A stretch of DNA of 64,000 nt from Diphasiastrum complanatum (Eukaryota; Streptophyta; Lycopodiopsida; Lycopodiales; Lycopodiaceae): assembly GCA_029204225.1 (NCBI GenBank), contig CM055111.1, positions 23,684,899 to 23,748,898 on the forward strand, written 5' to 3'. Made by a program: the position numbers and the translations under genes. Of this stretch, positions 32,371 to 42,818 are shown in pieces. Position 1 is the stretch's first letter. Each line of letters opens with the position of its first letter. The notes beneath the pieces are model-generated. The model was not told the DNA's origin. It searched no databases and saw only the letters and a list, made by a program, of their open reading frames with translations.

Positions 32371-33119
32371 TGTAAGACCCGTTTTGGTCGTTTGATCTCT
32401 GACAGATAACTTATGATGACACTTACAAATGACTCGATCTATCTGATCCGATTATTTGCTCATTTGTCTTCAATGGCTCATTTTCATTTATAGCAGCTGG
32501 AAGATCTTGCATTATTCTAACTTTACATTTACAAGATTATCTAACAACTGATTAACTGCCTAATTAGACAGTTGTTATTGGAGCGTGAAGATGTAGACAA
32601 TCTGTACATGGAATACCATGTAAATCTGCAGTGTCGCCTGTATAGTATCCCCTGTGTAAAACTACAATGTTGCCTTTTATTGTCGCTTGTCAGAAACTGT
32701 GAGGAAAAATGTAGTGTCGCATTTTTTACCTTTTTCGTCTGTCAGAAACTACATGTAAAAATGCAGTGTCGCATTTTCCCCTAATTGCCGCCTGTCAAAA
32801 GCTGCATGTAAAAATGTAGTGTCACCTTTTTCGCAAAAAGTGTCGCTTTTCTGGAAGTGCCTAAATGGCCCAAAAACAACTTAGATAAGTGTCGTTAAAC
32901 ACTTAGTTGCAATTTAAGATAAAAATAAGCGACAATGTCGAGTGTCAAGTTTTCATCTGAAAAATCTTGAGTAAAAATGCAGACTGTGGCGACAATTAGT
33001 TCAAATATGCAGATTGTTAGAAAACAATATATTTTTCTACAGATTGCATTTGAGAGAGTAAAAATCAGAGAAGGAAGAAGGGCTGATGGGATGAGTACGA
33101 GTTAGATTAAATTCCAACA
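32371..33119 (-). repeat. 3' LTR of the older copia element flanking the intact one
   Basis: On the minus strand the polypurine-like TTTAAGGGAGAG is followed by TGTTGGAATTTAATC at 33119. A plausible CA end lies at 32371 (plus strand TGTAAGACCC), giving about 749 bp. The far end is a guess. Confidence 0.55.
32620..32830. repeat. About 52-bp tandem repeat inside the LTR, four diverged units
   Basis: Units contain TGTAAAAATGCAGTGTCGC and TGTCAGAAACT; the latter recurs at 32689, 32740 and 32793. The ORF reading through it is spurious. Confidence 0.7.
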
Positions 33120-33378
33120 CTCTCCCTTAAACTAACTGCTATGAATCTGATCTACAATTGAAATTTATCATTTCTACTAAGGTAGAATGATTATCTCTAG
33201 ACAATGGCTTTGTCAAAATATCAGCCAACATATTGTCTGTATAACAGTAACTTAGTACAACATCTAGGTTCTGGACTTTCTCTCTAAGAAAATGGAACTG
33301 AACTTCTATGTGTTTAGTTCTAGCATGAGTACGTGGGTTCAGAAAAAGAGCTATGCAGCTATGATTGTCGCACTGGAG
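33120..33378 (-). pseudogene. Older copia element, RNase H C-terminal half
   Basis: The minus strand reads QCDNHSCIALFLNPRTHA, then RTKHIEVQFHFLREKVQNL and MLADILTKPLSRDNHSTL, ending near 33140. It continues directly the frame that breaks off at 39252, on the other side of the intact copia insertion. The two together make one RNase H interrupted by the insertion. Confidence 0.88.
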
Positions 33379-33383
33379 TATTG
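33379..33383. repeat. Target-site duplication TATTG (left)
   Basis: TATTG directly precedes the LTR at 33384 and is repeated at 39247-39251 directly after the other LTR. Confidence 0.93.
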
Positions 33384-34037
33384 TGTGAAAAACTCAGATC
33401 CAAAAGATGCTAAAGTTTCATAAAGATCTTGGCCATGGAAGTTATGCACATCTAGATTGAAAAAATGATAGAAATTGTGATGTTAAGCATACTAAACATC
33501 AACTAAACATCAAAATCTGATCATAAGCTTCCACAAACAGAAACTTGCTGTCCCTGTCCGTACTTCAGAGCCTACAACCTGCATTTCACACGTGTGAAGC
33601 CATAGCAACAAAGAAATCACAATTCTAGTGGCTAGAATGCAAGATATGAACAAAAAAGTGAGAGAGAAGAAGATGGACCTTCAAAGAGCATAACATTCAT
33701 TCAATAGAATGAAAATGAGATGTGTACATACTCGTGGAGATGGCTATTTATAGCAGCCATAGTGCCTCTTGGCCACTTGTCTTATGATAGGCTAAAAATT
33801 GGGGTCCAATAGGATTCACCCATATACCTAGAAATTTGGTCAAATAGGAATGCACCAAATTATGAGCCAATAGAAGAGCTCCACACTCGACCTCCTCTAA
33901 TTAATGTGACCTCAAAAGTAGTGTACACATACTTTGGGCCTCTACATACATGTATGAACCTATCTCTAACTTTTATTTGGCCATAGGCCTACAAAATCTC
34001 AAGTTAGGAAAATACTACTAGTTGACAATTTTTCACA
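33384..34037 (-). repeat. 3' LTR of the intact copia element
   Basis: 654 bp, ends TGTGAAAAAT...AGTTTTTCACA on the element's strand. It contains a TATAAATA box (plus strand TATTTATA near 33745) and the palindrome TTCACACGTGTGAA at 33585-33598. The polyprotein stop codon lies inside its first five bases. Confidence 0.95.
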
Positions 34038-37000
34038 CTCCCTCTTCAACTAGTTTTAGCATAGATTTAGAAAGTACACCAAGACTTGTTCTATGCTTGA
34101 AAAATAAGTCCTTTCCCAATGCTTTGGTAAAGATATCAGCCACACATTCCTTTGATGGGACATGTTCAAGCTTGATCTCTTTTGCCAACACTTGTTCTCT
34201 CACAAAATGGTAAGCCACCTCGATATGTTTGCTCCTTGCATGGAAAACCGGATTGCTTGCTAGACTTTGGGCTGAAAGGTTGTCACAAAAGATGATTGGA
34301 CTCTCTGAAAAATCCAGCAAATGAAGCTCCATAATCATCCTCTTGATCCACACCATCTCCTTTGTGCATGATGTCAAAGCTTTGTACTCGGCCTCACTAG
34401 AAGAAAGTGATATAGTTGCTTGTTTCTTCGACATCCATGAGATAGCTCCATCACCTATGAAAATAGCATGTGCATTTATGGATTTTCTATCCATAAGGTC
34501 TCCTGCAAAATCTGAATCTGAAAAACCAAATAAGTTAGGTGATGAGCCTCTATAAACAATGCCAAAATCTTTTGTTCCCGAGATGTATCTCAAGATCCTC
34601 TTTCCTAGTTTCCAATGTTCTATGCTAGGATCTTGCATGAATTGGCTTAATCTACCAACACAATAAGATAAATCAGGTCTTGTGATGGTTAGATATATAA
34701 GAGAACCTATTAGCTTCCTATAGAGAGTAATGTCCTCGAAGGATCTTTCATTACCTCTTATAGTTAGCTTTACATGTGATTCCATAGGTGTATCAATAGG
34801 ATTTGCATCTACCATATGAAATCTATTGAGAATAGAAATAGCATACTTCTCTTGTGAAATAAAAGTGATTTGAGAAGTTCTAATTACTTCTATTCCTAAG
34901 ATATAGCTCAAAAGACCAAGATCATGCACTTCAAATTCCTTTTTTAGTGCTTTCTTGATATCTTCTATATCTTCCTTGTTCCCTCCACTTAAAATAATGT
35001 CATCCACATAAATTAGAAGGATTGTAACATCATTAGCACTAATTCTAAAGTAAAGTGAATGATCATACTCACTCATAGTGAAGTTTTGAGAAAGTAGAAA
35101 AGAGTTAAGCCTAGCATACCAACTCCTTGGTGCTTGCTTAAGACCATACAAACTTTTTTGTAGAAAACACACATGATTAGGCTTGCTATGAGAAACATAG
35201 CTCTCGGGTTGCTCCATGTAGACTTCCTCTTCAAGATCACCATTCAAGAAAGCATTAGAAATGTCTAATTGCCAAAGATCCCATCCATAAAGAGTTGCAA
35301 GGGAAATGATTACTCTTATGCTCACCATCTTTGCCACGGGTGCAAAGGTTTCCTCATAGTCAATGCCATGCTCTTGAGCATAACCTTTAGCCACCAACCT
35401 TGCCTTCAACTTGTTGATAGATCCATCTTGATTTGTCTTTACCTTGAAGATCCATTTGCATCCAATTGCACTTTTGCCCTTTGGAAGCTCCACCAATCTC
35501 CATGTGTTGTTCTTCATAAGTGCTTCAAACTCAAGATCCATTGCTTGGATCCATTCCTCTTTTTGCCTTGCTTCATCTACACATGAAGGTACATCAAAAG
35601 AAGTTAGGAAAGCATAGTTGGATCCATCCACCACTTGCTTACCTTTGCCATCATAAGTGAGCCTTGAGGGTTTCACTTTATGCCTTGGAGTTCTCCTTGG
35701 AATTTGACTTGAAGAGGCTTCTTCAACATCCACATCCAATGTGTCATCAACTCCATTGTCATCAAGCACATTAGTTGCAACAACACCATCATCACTTGAA
35801 ACAACTTTTGGAATGTTACTTTCATCAAAAATGACATCCCTACTTGTGAACACTTTCTTGATTGAAGGAACATAAATCCTATATGCTTTGCTTACTTCAC
35901 TATAACCAACAAAAATGCCCTTTCTTGAAGATGGATCCTCCTTAGTTCTATCATCAAGAGTAATGTTGAAGTAGCAAATGCATCCAAAAGTTCTTAGAAA
36001 CTTGACATTAGGCTTCGTACCAAACAAAGCTTCAAAAGGGGTTTTTCCTTCCAATACAACACTTGGCCATCTATTGCATAGGAAATTTGCACACAACAAA
36101 GCATCACTCCAAAAAGGTTTAGGAAGATTAGCATTCAATCTCATTGCCTTTGCACTCTCACACAAGGTTCTATTCTTCCTCTCGGCCACTCCATTTTGTT
36201 GTGGTGTTCTTGGACATGTGTACTCCCTCTTGATCCCATGCTCATCGCAAAAGGCTTTGAATTTGTTAGAAATGTATTCACCACCATTGTCGCTCCTCAA
36301 GCATTTGATTTTGGTTGTAAATTGAGTCTCAATAGCAACTTTGAACTTGACAAACACATCAAACACCTCATCCTTGCTCTTTAGTAGATAAACCCAACAA
36401 AATCTACTAAAATCATCAATGAAAGTTACATACATCTTAGCACCTCCATTGCTAATTGTAGTAACACCATGAATATCCGAATGCAAGAGAGAAAAAGGCA
36501 TCTTAGATCTAGATATAGATCTAGTATATGGCAATCTATGTGATTTAGACAAAGCACATTCTTCACAAACATGATTCAAGCAAGTAAGAGACTTGGGAAG
36601 TCCCCTTACTACCTCCTTTTTGGCTATTACCTCCAAGGCCTTGTAGTTGAGATGTCCCATCCTTTTATGCCATACCTCTTGAATTGACATTTGTTCATTT
36701 GCCATGCATCCAACTTGGTTAGCAACAACACATGCATCAAGCTTGAACAATTTCCCTTGCCTTTTCCCTTTTGCAATGATACTACACCCCTTTTTGATCA
36801 AGCAAGCATCACCATCAAACTCAACTTTGAATCCTTTGTCAAGCATTTGGCTTACACTAAGTAAGTTCTTGGTAATGGATGGAATGAGCAAAACATCTTT
36901 CAATTCTATATTCCTATTTGTAGAAAGTGAAATAGGAATTGTGCCAATCCCCTTGATTGCACACTCACCATCATTTGCGGTATAGATTACCTTCCTATCA

Positions 37001-37983
37001 CCATCAAATGCCATTAAAGATGAAAAATACTCTTTATGATATGTCATATGAGAAGTGGCTCCACTATCAATCCACCAAGGATCAATGTCTCCATGATTAG
37101 CCAACAAGCAAGATGACATAACAAAAGCATCATTTGAAAGAAGCTCATCCCCACCCTCATCAATAGTTAGATTGGTTTGCTTTTCCCCTTGATCCCTCTT
37201 TTTCTTAAAACAATCACTAGCAAAATGCCCTTTGACTCCACAATAGAAACATTTTAGCTTAGATCTATCCTTCTTTTTGCCAAAAGTAGAGTGCTCACCT
37301 TGGTCTTGCCCTTTAGACCAATTGCTTTTACCTTTGCCCTTGAACTTGCCTTTAGAGAACATTGCCTCCTCTTCTCCTCCTTGAGATGTAGAAGATGCTC
37401 CCACTCTTGCTTGCAACCTGAATTCTTCAGCCAACAAGACCTCTTGCAAGTCTCCAACACTTGGTAAACATTTTTGGATAGCATAACTTTGAACAAGATT
37501 AGCATGATCATCCAACAAGCCATTGAGAATCACTTGAACAAGCTCCTCATTATTTATGCCATCATTAATGCATGCTAACTCATCATTCAATGCTTTAACT
37601 CTCAAAACAAAAGCATGTCCATTCTCACTCTTCTTTTGCATACAAGAAAAGATTTGCCTTCTTAAAGTCAACACTCTAGAAGTAGACTTGGATTCATAAA
37701 CCTTCTTCAAGGCTTCCCAAGCTTCACTAGATGATGTGCACTTACCAACCTCTTTGATAAGCTCATTTGTCACATTCATCTTGATCATGTGAAGGGCTTT
37801 CTTTGCCCTCTTGTCATACCTCAATTGTTCTTGAGGTGCCAAAGGTCTCTCCTCCACACCTACAACAATATCCATCAACTCATTCATCTCAAGCAAAGAC
37901 TCCATCCTTACTTTCCAAGTAGAATAGTTGAGGGAGGTAAGCCTATCATTGCTTTCCAACATGTAGCCTCCATTTGTAGCCAT
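34033..37983 (-). CDS. Copia Gag-protease-integrase-RT-RNase H polyprotein, 1316 aa
   Basis: Single open frame. Gag domain about 1-190 (SLNYSTWKVRMESLL), CCHC knuckle Cys245-Cys258 (CFYCGVKGHFASDC), protease DSGA with Asp306, integrase zinc module His439/His444/Cys473/Cys476, integrase core Asp503, Asp565 and Glu601 (35 residues between the last two), RT palm Asp907 (LDISNAFLNG) and YVDD at 992-995, RNase H Asp1156, Glu1197 and Asp1234. Domain order PR-INT-RT-RH defines Ty1/copia. No catalytic residue is missing. The ATG at 37983 matches Gag starts of related copies (25994, 61924). The stop TGA overlaps the 3' LTR. Gag and Pol are in one frame, so the Gag:Pol ratio must be set by other means such as splicing or processing (inference). 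Confidence 0.97.
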   Translation of the reverse strand: MATNGGYMLESNDRLTSLNYSTWKVRMESLLEMNELMDIVVGVEERPLAPQEQLRYDKRAKKALHMIKMNVTNELIKEVGKCTSSSEAWEALKKVYESKSTSRVLTLRRQIFSCMQKKSENGHAFVLRVKALNDELACINDGINNEELVQVILNGLLDDHANLVQSYAIQKCLPSVGDLQEVLLAEEFRLQARVGASSTSQGGEEEAMFSKGKFKGKGKSNWSKGQDQGEHSTFGKKKDRSKLKCFYCGVKGHFASDCFKKKRDQGEKQTNLTIDEGGDELLSNDAFVMSSCLLANHGDIDPWWIDSGATSHMTYHKEYFSSLMAFDGDRKVIYTANDGECAIKGIGTIPISLSTNRNIELKDVLLIPSITKNLLSVSQMLDKGFKVEFDGDACLIKKGCSIIAKGKRQGKLFKLDACVVANQVGCMANEQMSIQEVWHKRMGHLNYKALEVIAKKEVVRGLPKSLTCLNHVCEECALSKSHRLPYTRSISRSKMPFSLLHSDIHGVTTISNGGAKMYVTFIDDFSRFCWVYLLKSKDEVFDVFVKFKVAIETQFTTKIKCLRSDNGGEYISNKFKAFCDEHGIKREYTCPRTPQQNGVAERKNRTLCESAKAMRLNANLPKPFWSDALLCANFLCNRWPSVVLEGKTPFEALFGTKPNVKFLRTFGCICYFNITLDDRTKEDPSSRKGIFVGYSEVSKAYRIYVPSIKKVFTSRDVIFDESNIPKVVSSDDGVVATNVLDDNGVDDTLDVDVEEASSSQIPRRTPRHKVKPSRLTYDGKGKQVVDGSNYAFLTSFDVPSCVDEARQKEEWIQAMDLEFEALMKNNTWRLVELPKGKSAIGCKWIFKVKTNQDGSINKLKARLVAKGYAQEHGIDYEETFAPVAKMVSIRVIISLATLYGWDLWQLDISNAFLNGDLEEEVYMEQPESYVSHSKPNHVCFLQKSLYGLKQAPRSWYARLNSFLLSQNFTMSEYDHSLYFRISANDVTILLIYVDDIILSGGNKEDIEDIKKALKKEFEVHDLGLLSYILGIEVIRTSQITFISQEKYAISILNRFHMVDANPIDTPMESHVKLTIRGNERSFEDITLYRKLIGSLIYLTITRPDLSYCVGRLSQFMQDPSIEHWKLGKRILRYISGTKDFGIVYRGSSPNLFGFSDSDFAGDLMDRKSINAHAIFIGDGAISWMSKKQATISLSSSEAEYKALTSCTKEMVWIKRMIMELHLLDFSESPIIFCDNLSAQSLASNPVFHARSKHIEVAYHFVREQVLAKEIKLEHVPSKECVADIFTKALGKDLFFKHRTSLGVLSKSMLKLVEEGV
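34038..34047 (-). other. Polypurine tract of the intact element
   Basis: GAAGAGGGAG on the minus strand, directly before the 3' LTR; also codes for the last residues of the polyprotein. Confidence 0.88.
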
Positions 37984-38580
37984 GTTGCAATGATTGATCT
38001 CTGATCTTTGACCTGTTCCAATGCACTAAGCACTCTCTTGAATCAACAAATGAAACACAAGAAGAAATCACAAAGATTTGGAACCTAAAACCTTACTTTT
38101 TCTCTCTTTTCCTCACTTTTTCCTTAATTTTAGCCACTAGTTTTATGATTTCTTGATCAAACCAAGACCAAACCTCAATATACTTGCTTTTCCCTCACTC
38201 CTAAGATTGAAATACACTCTTGAATCATTCAGCAAACTGAAAATCAGAGGGTTACATCAATTTTGAAGTTTTTGACATGAAGAAGCAAGAAATTGAATCA
38301 AAAAACTATATGCTAGAATGGAAAACTAATAGGATCTTGTTGGATCTTGCATCTCCCTCTTTCCAAAACAATTTTTGTCTCCTTATTCTGATAAGTACAG
38401 AGGGAATTCGCCCTACTTCAATTGAAATGCATACAAATGATGTTTTGATCACAAAGATCCAATTTCTACACATAAATCAACAAGATTTTTAGCTAGAAAC
38501 TTGATTGGAATGCTACAAAAGCAAACTCGCCCACAAATCTCTTCTAAATCTGGCAAAACCTGCACATTTGGCCGCCTAAT

Positions 38581-38592
38581 GCTCTGATACCA
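38581..38592 (-). other. Primer-binding site of the intact element
   Basis: The minus strand reads TGGTATCAGAGC directly after the 5' LTR, with no gap; complementary to initiator-Met tRNA. Confidence 0.95.
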
Positions 38593-39246
38593 TGTGAAAA
38601 ACTCAGATCCAAAAGATGCTAAAGTTTCATAAAGATCTTGGCCATGGAAGTTATGCACATCTAGATTGAAAAAATGATAGAAATTGTGATGTTAAGCATA
38701 CTAAACATCAACTAAACATCAAAATCTGATCATAAGCTTCCACAAACAGAAACTTGCTGTCCCTGTCCGTACTTCAGAGCCTACAACCTGCATTTCACAC
38801 GTGTGAAGCCATAGCAACAAAGAAATCACAATTCTAGTGGCTAGAATGCAAGATATGAACAAAAAAGTGAGAGAGAAGAAGATGGACCTTCAAAGAGCAT
38901 AACATTCATTCAATAGAATGAAAATGAGATGTGTACATACTCGTGGAGATGGCTATTTATAGCAGCCATAGTGCCTCTTGGCCACTTGTCTTATGATAGG
39001 CTAAAAATTGGGGTCCAATAGGATTCACCCATATACCTAGAAATTTGGTCAAATAGGAATGCACCAAATTATGAGCCAATAGAAGAGCTCCACACTCAAC
39101 CTCCTCTAATTAATGTGACCTCAAAAGTAGTGTACACATACTTTGGGCCTCTACATACATGTATGAACCTATCTCTAACTTTTATTTGGCCATAGGCCTA
39201 CAAAATCTCAAGTTAGGAAAATACTACTAGTTGACAATTTTTCACA
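38593..39246 (-). repeat. 5' LTR of the intact copia element
   Basis: 654 bp with the promoter: TATAAATA on the minus strand at 38954-38961, and the palindrome TTCACACGTGTGAA at 38794-38807, about 147 nt downstream of it, so probably inside the transcript leader. Confidence 0.95.
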
Positions 39247-39251
39247 TATTG
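39247..39251. repeat. Target-site duplication TATTG (right)
   Basis: Second copy of the 5-bp duplication; one copy belongs to the older element's RNase H frame. Confidence 0.93.
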
Positions 39252-40285
39252 TTGGACCGATTTGTGGGAATTGCAGATTCTGTAGCAGCCTCCTCAACCA
39301 AATGATCTTCTTCAATGTTGATGTAGCTGCAGCGTATTCAAATTATGTGGAGGACAACGAAATGTTTTTCTGCTTTCTGCCGTTCCATGAGATGGGTCCT
39401 CCTACAAGGAAACAAATATACCCTGATGTGGATTTTCTGGTATCCACGTCTCCTACCCAATCGAAATTTGAATAGGTAGTCAGTGTGAGTGCAGCTTCTG
39501 TGTTGCCGTTGTAACTCAAGGCATAGTGCTTTGAGGCTTGAATGTACTTCAGAACCCTTTGCACGACTTTCCAGTGTTGTAGACCTGGATTGGACATGAA
39601 TTGCAACAATGTGCTTACAGCATATGCAAGATCAGGTCGTGTGCAGATCATAGAGTACATGATAAAACCTATGACAGATTGATAGGGGTACTTGCACATT
39701 TCTTGTTGATCTACCTTCATTCTAGGGCACATGTCTTTGGATAGCTTGCATCTTGGATCTATAGAAAAATCTATTGGTTTGCAATCCTCCATGCCGTATC
39801 TGCGAAGTACATTGGTTAGGTAAGATTGTTGGCTTATGGTGATCCTTCTGCTCGCGTGATCTCTACTGATCTTCATACCGAGAAGGTAATGGACTAGGCC
39901 TAAATCAGTCATCTTGAACTCTGATGAGAGTGAGGATTTAGTTTATAGCAGCAACTAATTTGAATTGTTGATGATTATAGAATCATCAACGTATAGTACT
40001 ATTATAACATAGCTTGACTCTTTACGCTTAAGATATACATTAGAATCTACGGAACAGGAGGTAAAGTCGTGCTACAACAAGAAATAATTTATTCTATCAT
40101 ACCAGGCCCTCGGAGCTTGCTTCAGACCATATAATGTCTTATGCAATTTACATACTAGATGCTCCTTGCCTTGAAGGACGTAACCTTCCGGTTGATAGAT
40201 GAACACGTCTTCTTGTATATATTCGTGTAGGAATGTTGTCTGGACGTCCATCTAGTGAATGTCCATATCTTCTGCAGTAGCTATA
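39252..40285 (-). pseudogene. Older copia element, RT and RNase H N-terminal half
   Basis: Down from 40285: ATAEDMDIH, MDVQTTFLHEYIQEDVFIYQ, HKTLYGLKQAPRAWYDRI, VIIVLYVDDSI (RT) in several frames, then an open 189-residue stretch at 39343-39912 with MTDLGLVHYLLGMKISRD, RPDLAYAVSTLLQFM and GGPISWNGRKQKNISLSST, then AAATSTLKKIIWLRRLL up to the insertion point. It resumes at 33378. YVDD is intact but stops and frame changes are present. Its upstream part is cut by another copia LTR at 40286. Confidence 0.9.
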
Positions 40286-40960
40286 TGTAAAAATCACAGC
40301 AAATAAGAATCCTTAAACACTTGAAATTATGAGGGAAACAATAGATTATGATTCTATAAAGTTAGCACAAGTTGCACCATCAAAATCCATCAATAATCTA
40401 TGCTTGAATCTCACTAAATGGCCCAAATCCTTGAAGAAGCCTTCACACATGTGAAAGCACGGCCTCCCACAGTCTGAGTACTGTACACCAGGCCTACATT
40501 CAATCCTATAATCATTAGGAATCACAAGAACTCAAAGAATTATAAACATAGAGAGCAATTGCACCGATATGAGAGAAAAATCATGAAATTGCTTAATTGA
40601 TTTTGGTGAGAGATCATCACCTATATATACATGATCCATCACAGTTTTGGACAGGTATGAGTAGCCCTAAATCTATCCCTAATGCTAATTTTGGTGGATC
40701 TTTCATCCTTACCAAGTTAGGGTTGGAATCTTGGAGATCTCTCAACAATGTAAAAATTACCAAAAATAGCTCCTACTTTTTCTCTCTTGCATCTAAGCAT
40801 GATTTGGACTCATTCCAAAGGTTCTATCATTTAGGTCAGCTTGAGAACATTTGTATGAATGGAATCCTATGCTATTTGGCACGTGTGACAAGCCACATCA
40901 TGACCATCTAACTATTTACAAGTCATATGACCAAAACTAGTCAAGCTAGAATTATTAACA
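40286..40960 (-). repeat. 3' LTR of copia element at 41-42.8 kb
   Basis: The minus strand has the purine tract GTGAGGAGGAG (40961-40971) and then TGTTAATAATT; the other end is TGTAAAAATC at 40286, about 675 bp. TATATATA lies at 40622-40629 and the palindrome TTCACACATGTGAA at 40442-40455. Confidence 0.75.
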
Positions 40961-40971
40961 CTCCTCCTCAC

Positions 40972-42810
40972 TATCTAGCTTGGTTCAATCATTGCTTTAC
41001 TAATCACTCCAAGTGATGATCTAGACTTCATAAAAGGTGTCTTTTGAAGTGGTTTACTAAGTAGATCAGCTACACATTCATTGCTTGGAACATGCTCCAA
41101 AGCAATCTCCTTGGCTTGCATCATTTCTCTCAAAAAGTGAGGGCATATCTCAATGTGCTTAGATCTTGCATGGAAGATTGGGTTAGATGCAAGGTGTTGG
41201 GCTGATATATTGTCATTGTAGATGATTGGTGCCTCCTCTGAATCCATGATCTTTAGCTCCACCAATAATCTCTTGATCCAAAGTACCTCCTTTGTAGTGG
41301 TTGTCAAAGCTTTGTACTCGGCCTCAGTTGAAGATAGAGATATAGTTTCTTGTTTTTTGGAAAGCCATGAAACTACACCTTCTCCTATGAAAGTTGAATA
41401 GGCACTTGTTGATTTCCTATCCCTCTTGTCCCCTACAAAATCTGAATCACTAAATGCATGAAGGTTAATCACATCTCCTCTATATAGAAACCCAAAATCC
41501 AATGTACCCGAGTTAGAATCCTCTTAACCTTTTTCGAATGGATATTCAATGGTTTTTGCATGGATTGGCTCAACTACATACACTAAAGCTAAGATCTGTT
41601 CTAGTTATAGTGATCCACATTAAGAAGCCTATAAGTTTCCTAAACAAAGTGTCCATGAAGGATCTTTCATCATCTTCATTTGGCACTTTTACATCTTGCT
41701 CCATTGGTGTGTCAACACTTTTGCATTCTTCCATCTTAAACTTATTCAAAAGACTTTGAGCATAGTTTACTTGACTTATAAAGATAAAATCAGATCCTCT
41801 AAGTACCTCTATGCCTAAGATGAAGTGAAGACACCCTAGATCTACCATCTTGAACTCTAAGGATAGATCTATCTTGATTTTTTCAATACCATCAACACTA
41901 TTTCCACTAATGTTGATGTCATCTACATAAATGAGTAAAAGTACAATACCAACATCATCAAACTTAATGTAAAGAGTGGGATCATATTCACTTTGAACAA
42001 AAGAAAGTGAAATAAGATAGCAATGTAATCTTGAATTCCAAGATCTCGAGGCTTGCTTCAAGCCATAGATGTTTCTTTGGAGATGGCATACTTTGTTCTC
42101 CATTCCATGCTTGATAAACCCTTGTGGCTGCTCCATATAGATATCCTCTTCCAAAAAACCATTCAAGAAGGCATTAGAGACATCCATTTGACATAGGATC
42201 CATCCAAAATGTGATGCAAGTGCAATGATTAGCCTTATTGTGACCATCTTGGCCACGGGTGCAAAAGTTTCCTCATAGTCTATCCCTCTCTCTTGAGCAT
42301 AACCTTTTGAAACTAATCTTGATTTATGTTTGTTAGCACTCCCATTTGCATTCAACTTAAGCTTGAAGACCCACTTGCATCCTATTACATTCCTTTGAGG
42401 TCTATCAACAAGCAACCAAGTTTCTTCCTCAATAAGACTTTATACTCATCCAACATAGCTTTATACCATTCTTTGGAGTTCAATGGCTTCTTTAACATTA
42501 TATGGTTCTTCAAAACTAGATAAAGCATAAGAAGTGGATGAGATACCCTCATCTTGCTACCCTTTGCCTTGATATGTGAGCCTTGATGGCTCCACTTTTG
42601 CCCTTGAAGATCTCCTTGGTGTGATAGGTGGGTTTGGTGCTTGCTCCTCCATGAGCTCCTCCTCGAAATCAAGATCTTGCTCCTCGGCCATCTTCTTCTT
42701 GATTGTTTGAGCCTTCTTCAAGCATATGCATATAATGTTCATCAAATATAACATCCCTTGAAACAACAATTTCGAATGACCAGGATCGTAGCATCTTGTA
42801 GTTGAACAAC
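40972..42810 (-). pseudogene. Ty1/copia RT-RNase H pseudogene (near-intact RT)
   Basis: RT is nearly whole in 41570-42415: GCKWVFKLKLNANGSANKHK, DYEETFAPVAKMVTIR, QMDVSNAFLNGFLEEDIYME, LLIYVDDINISGN. After two frame changes near 41510-41570, RNase H runs 41502-40975 with FSDSDFVGDKRDRKSTSA, SWLSKKQETISLSSTEAEY, NDNISAQHLASN and ADLLSKPLQKTPF. The linker upstream (42557-42769) has PRRSSRAKVEPSRLTYQGKG. Integrase and gag are missing; the element is cut at about 42815 where another LTR begins. It is a cousin of the intact element. Confidence 0.9.
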
Positions 42811-42818
42811 GTGGGTCT

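Larger units (their letters stand above)
33384..39246 (-). mobile_element. Complete, recently inserted Ty1/copia retrotransposon (5863 bp)
   Basis: All parts are present: 654-bp LTRs (33384-34037 and 38593-39246), TGTGAAAAA/TTTTTCACA termini, 5-bp target duplication, iMet primer site (38581-38592), a 600-nt leader, one open polyprotein (34033-37983) and a polypurine tract (34038-34047). By eye the LTRs differ only at offset 506 (G at 33889, A at 39098, a CpG/TpG change on the coding strand). Near-identity of LTRs means recent transposition. The element could be autonomous. It lies inside the RNase H gene of an older copia element. Confidence 0.96.

Noticed and set aside
32572-32784. 70-residue Cys-rich ORF
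   Set aside because: It reads through the 52-bp tandem repeat inside an LTR.
35269-36985. Several plus-strand ORFs of 62-115 residues
   Set aside because: They lie antisense to the intact copia polyprotein and have no motifs.
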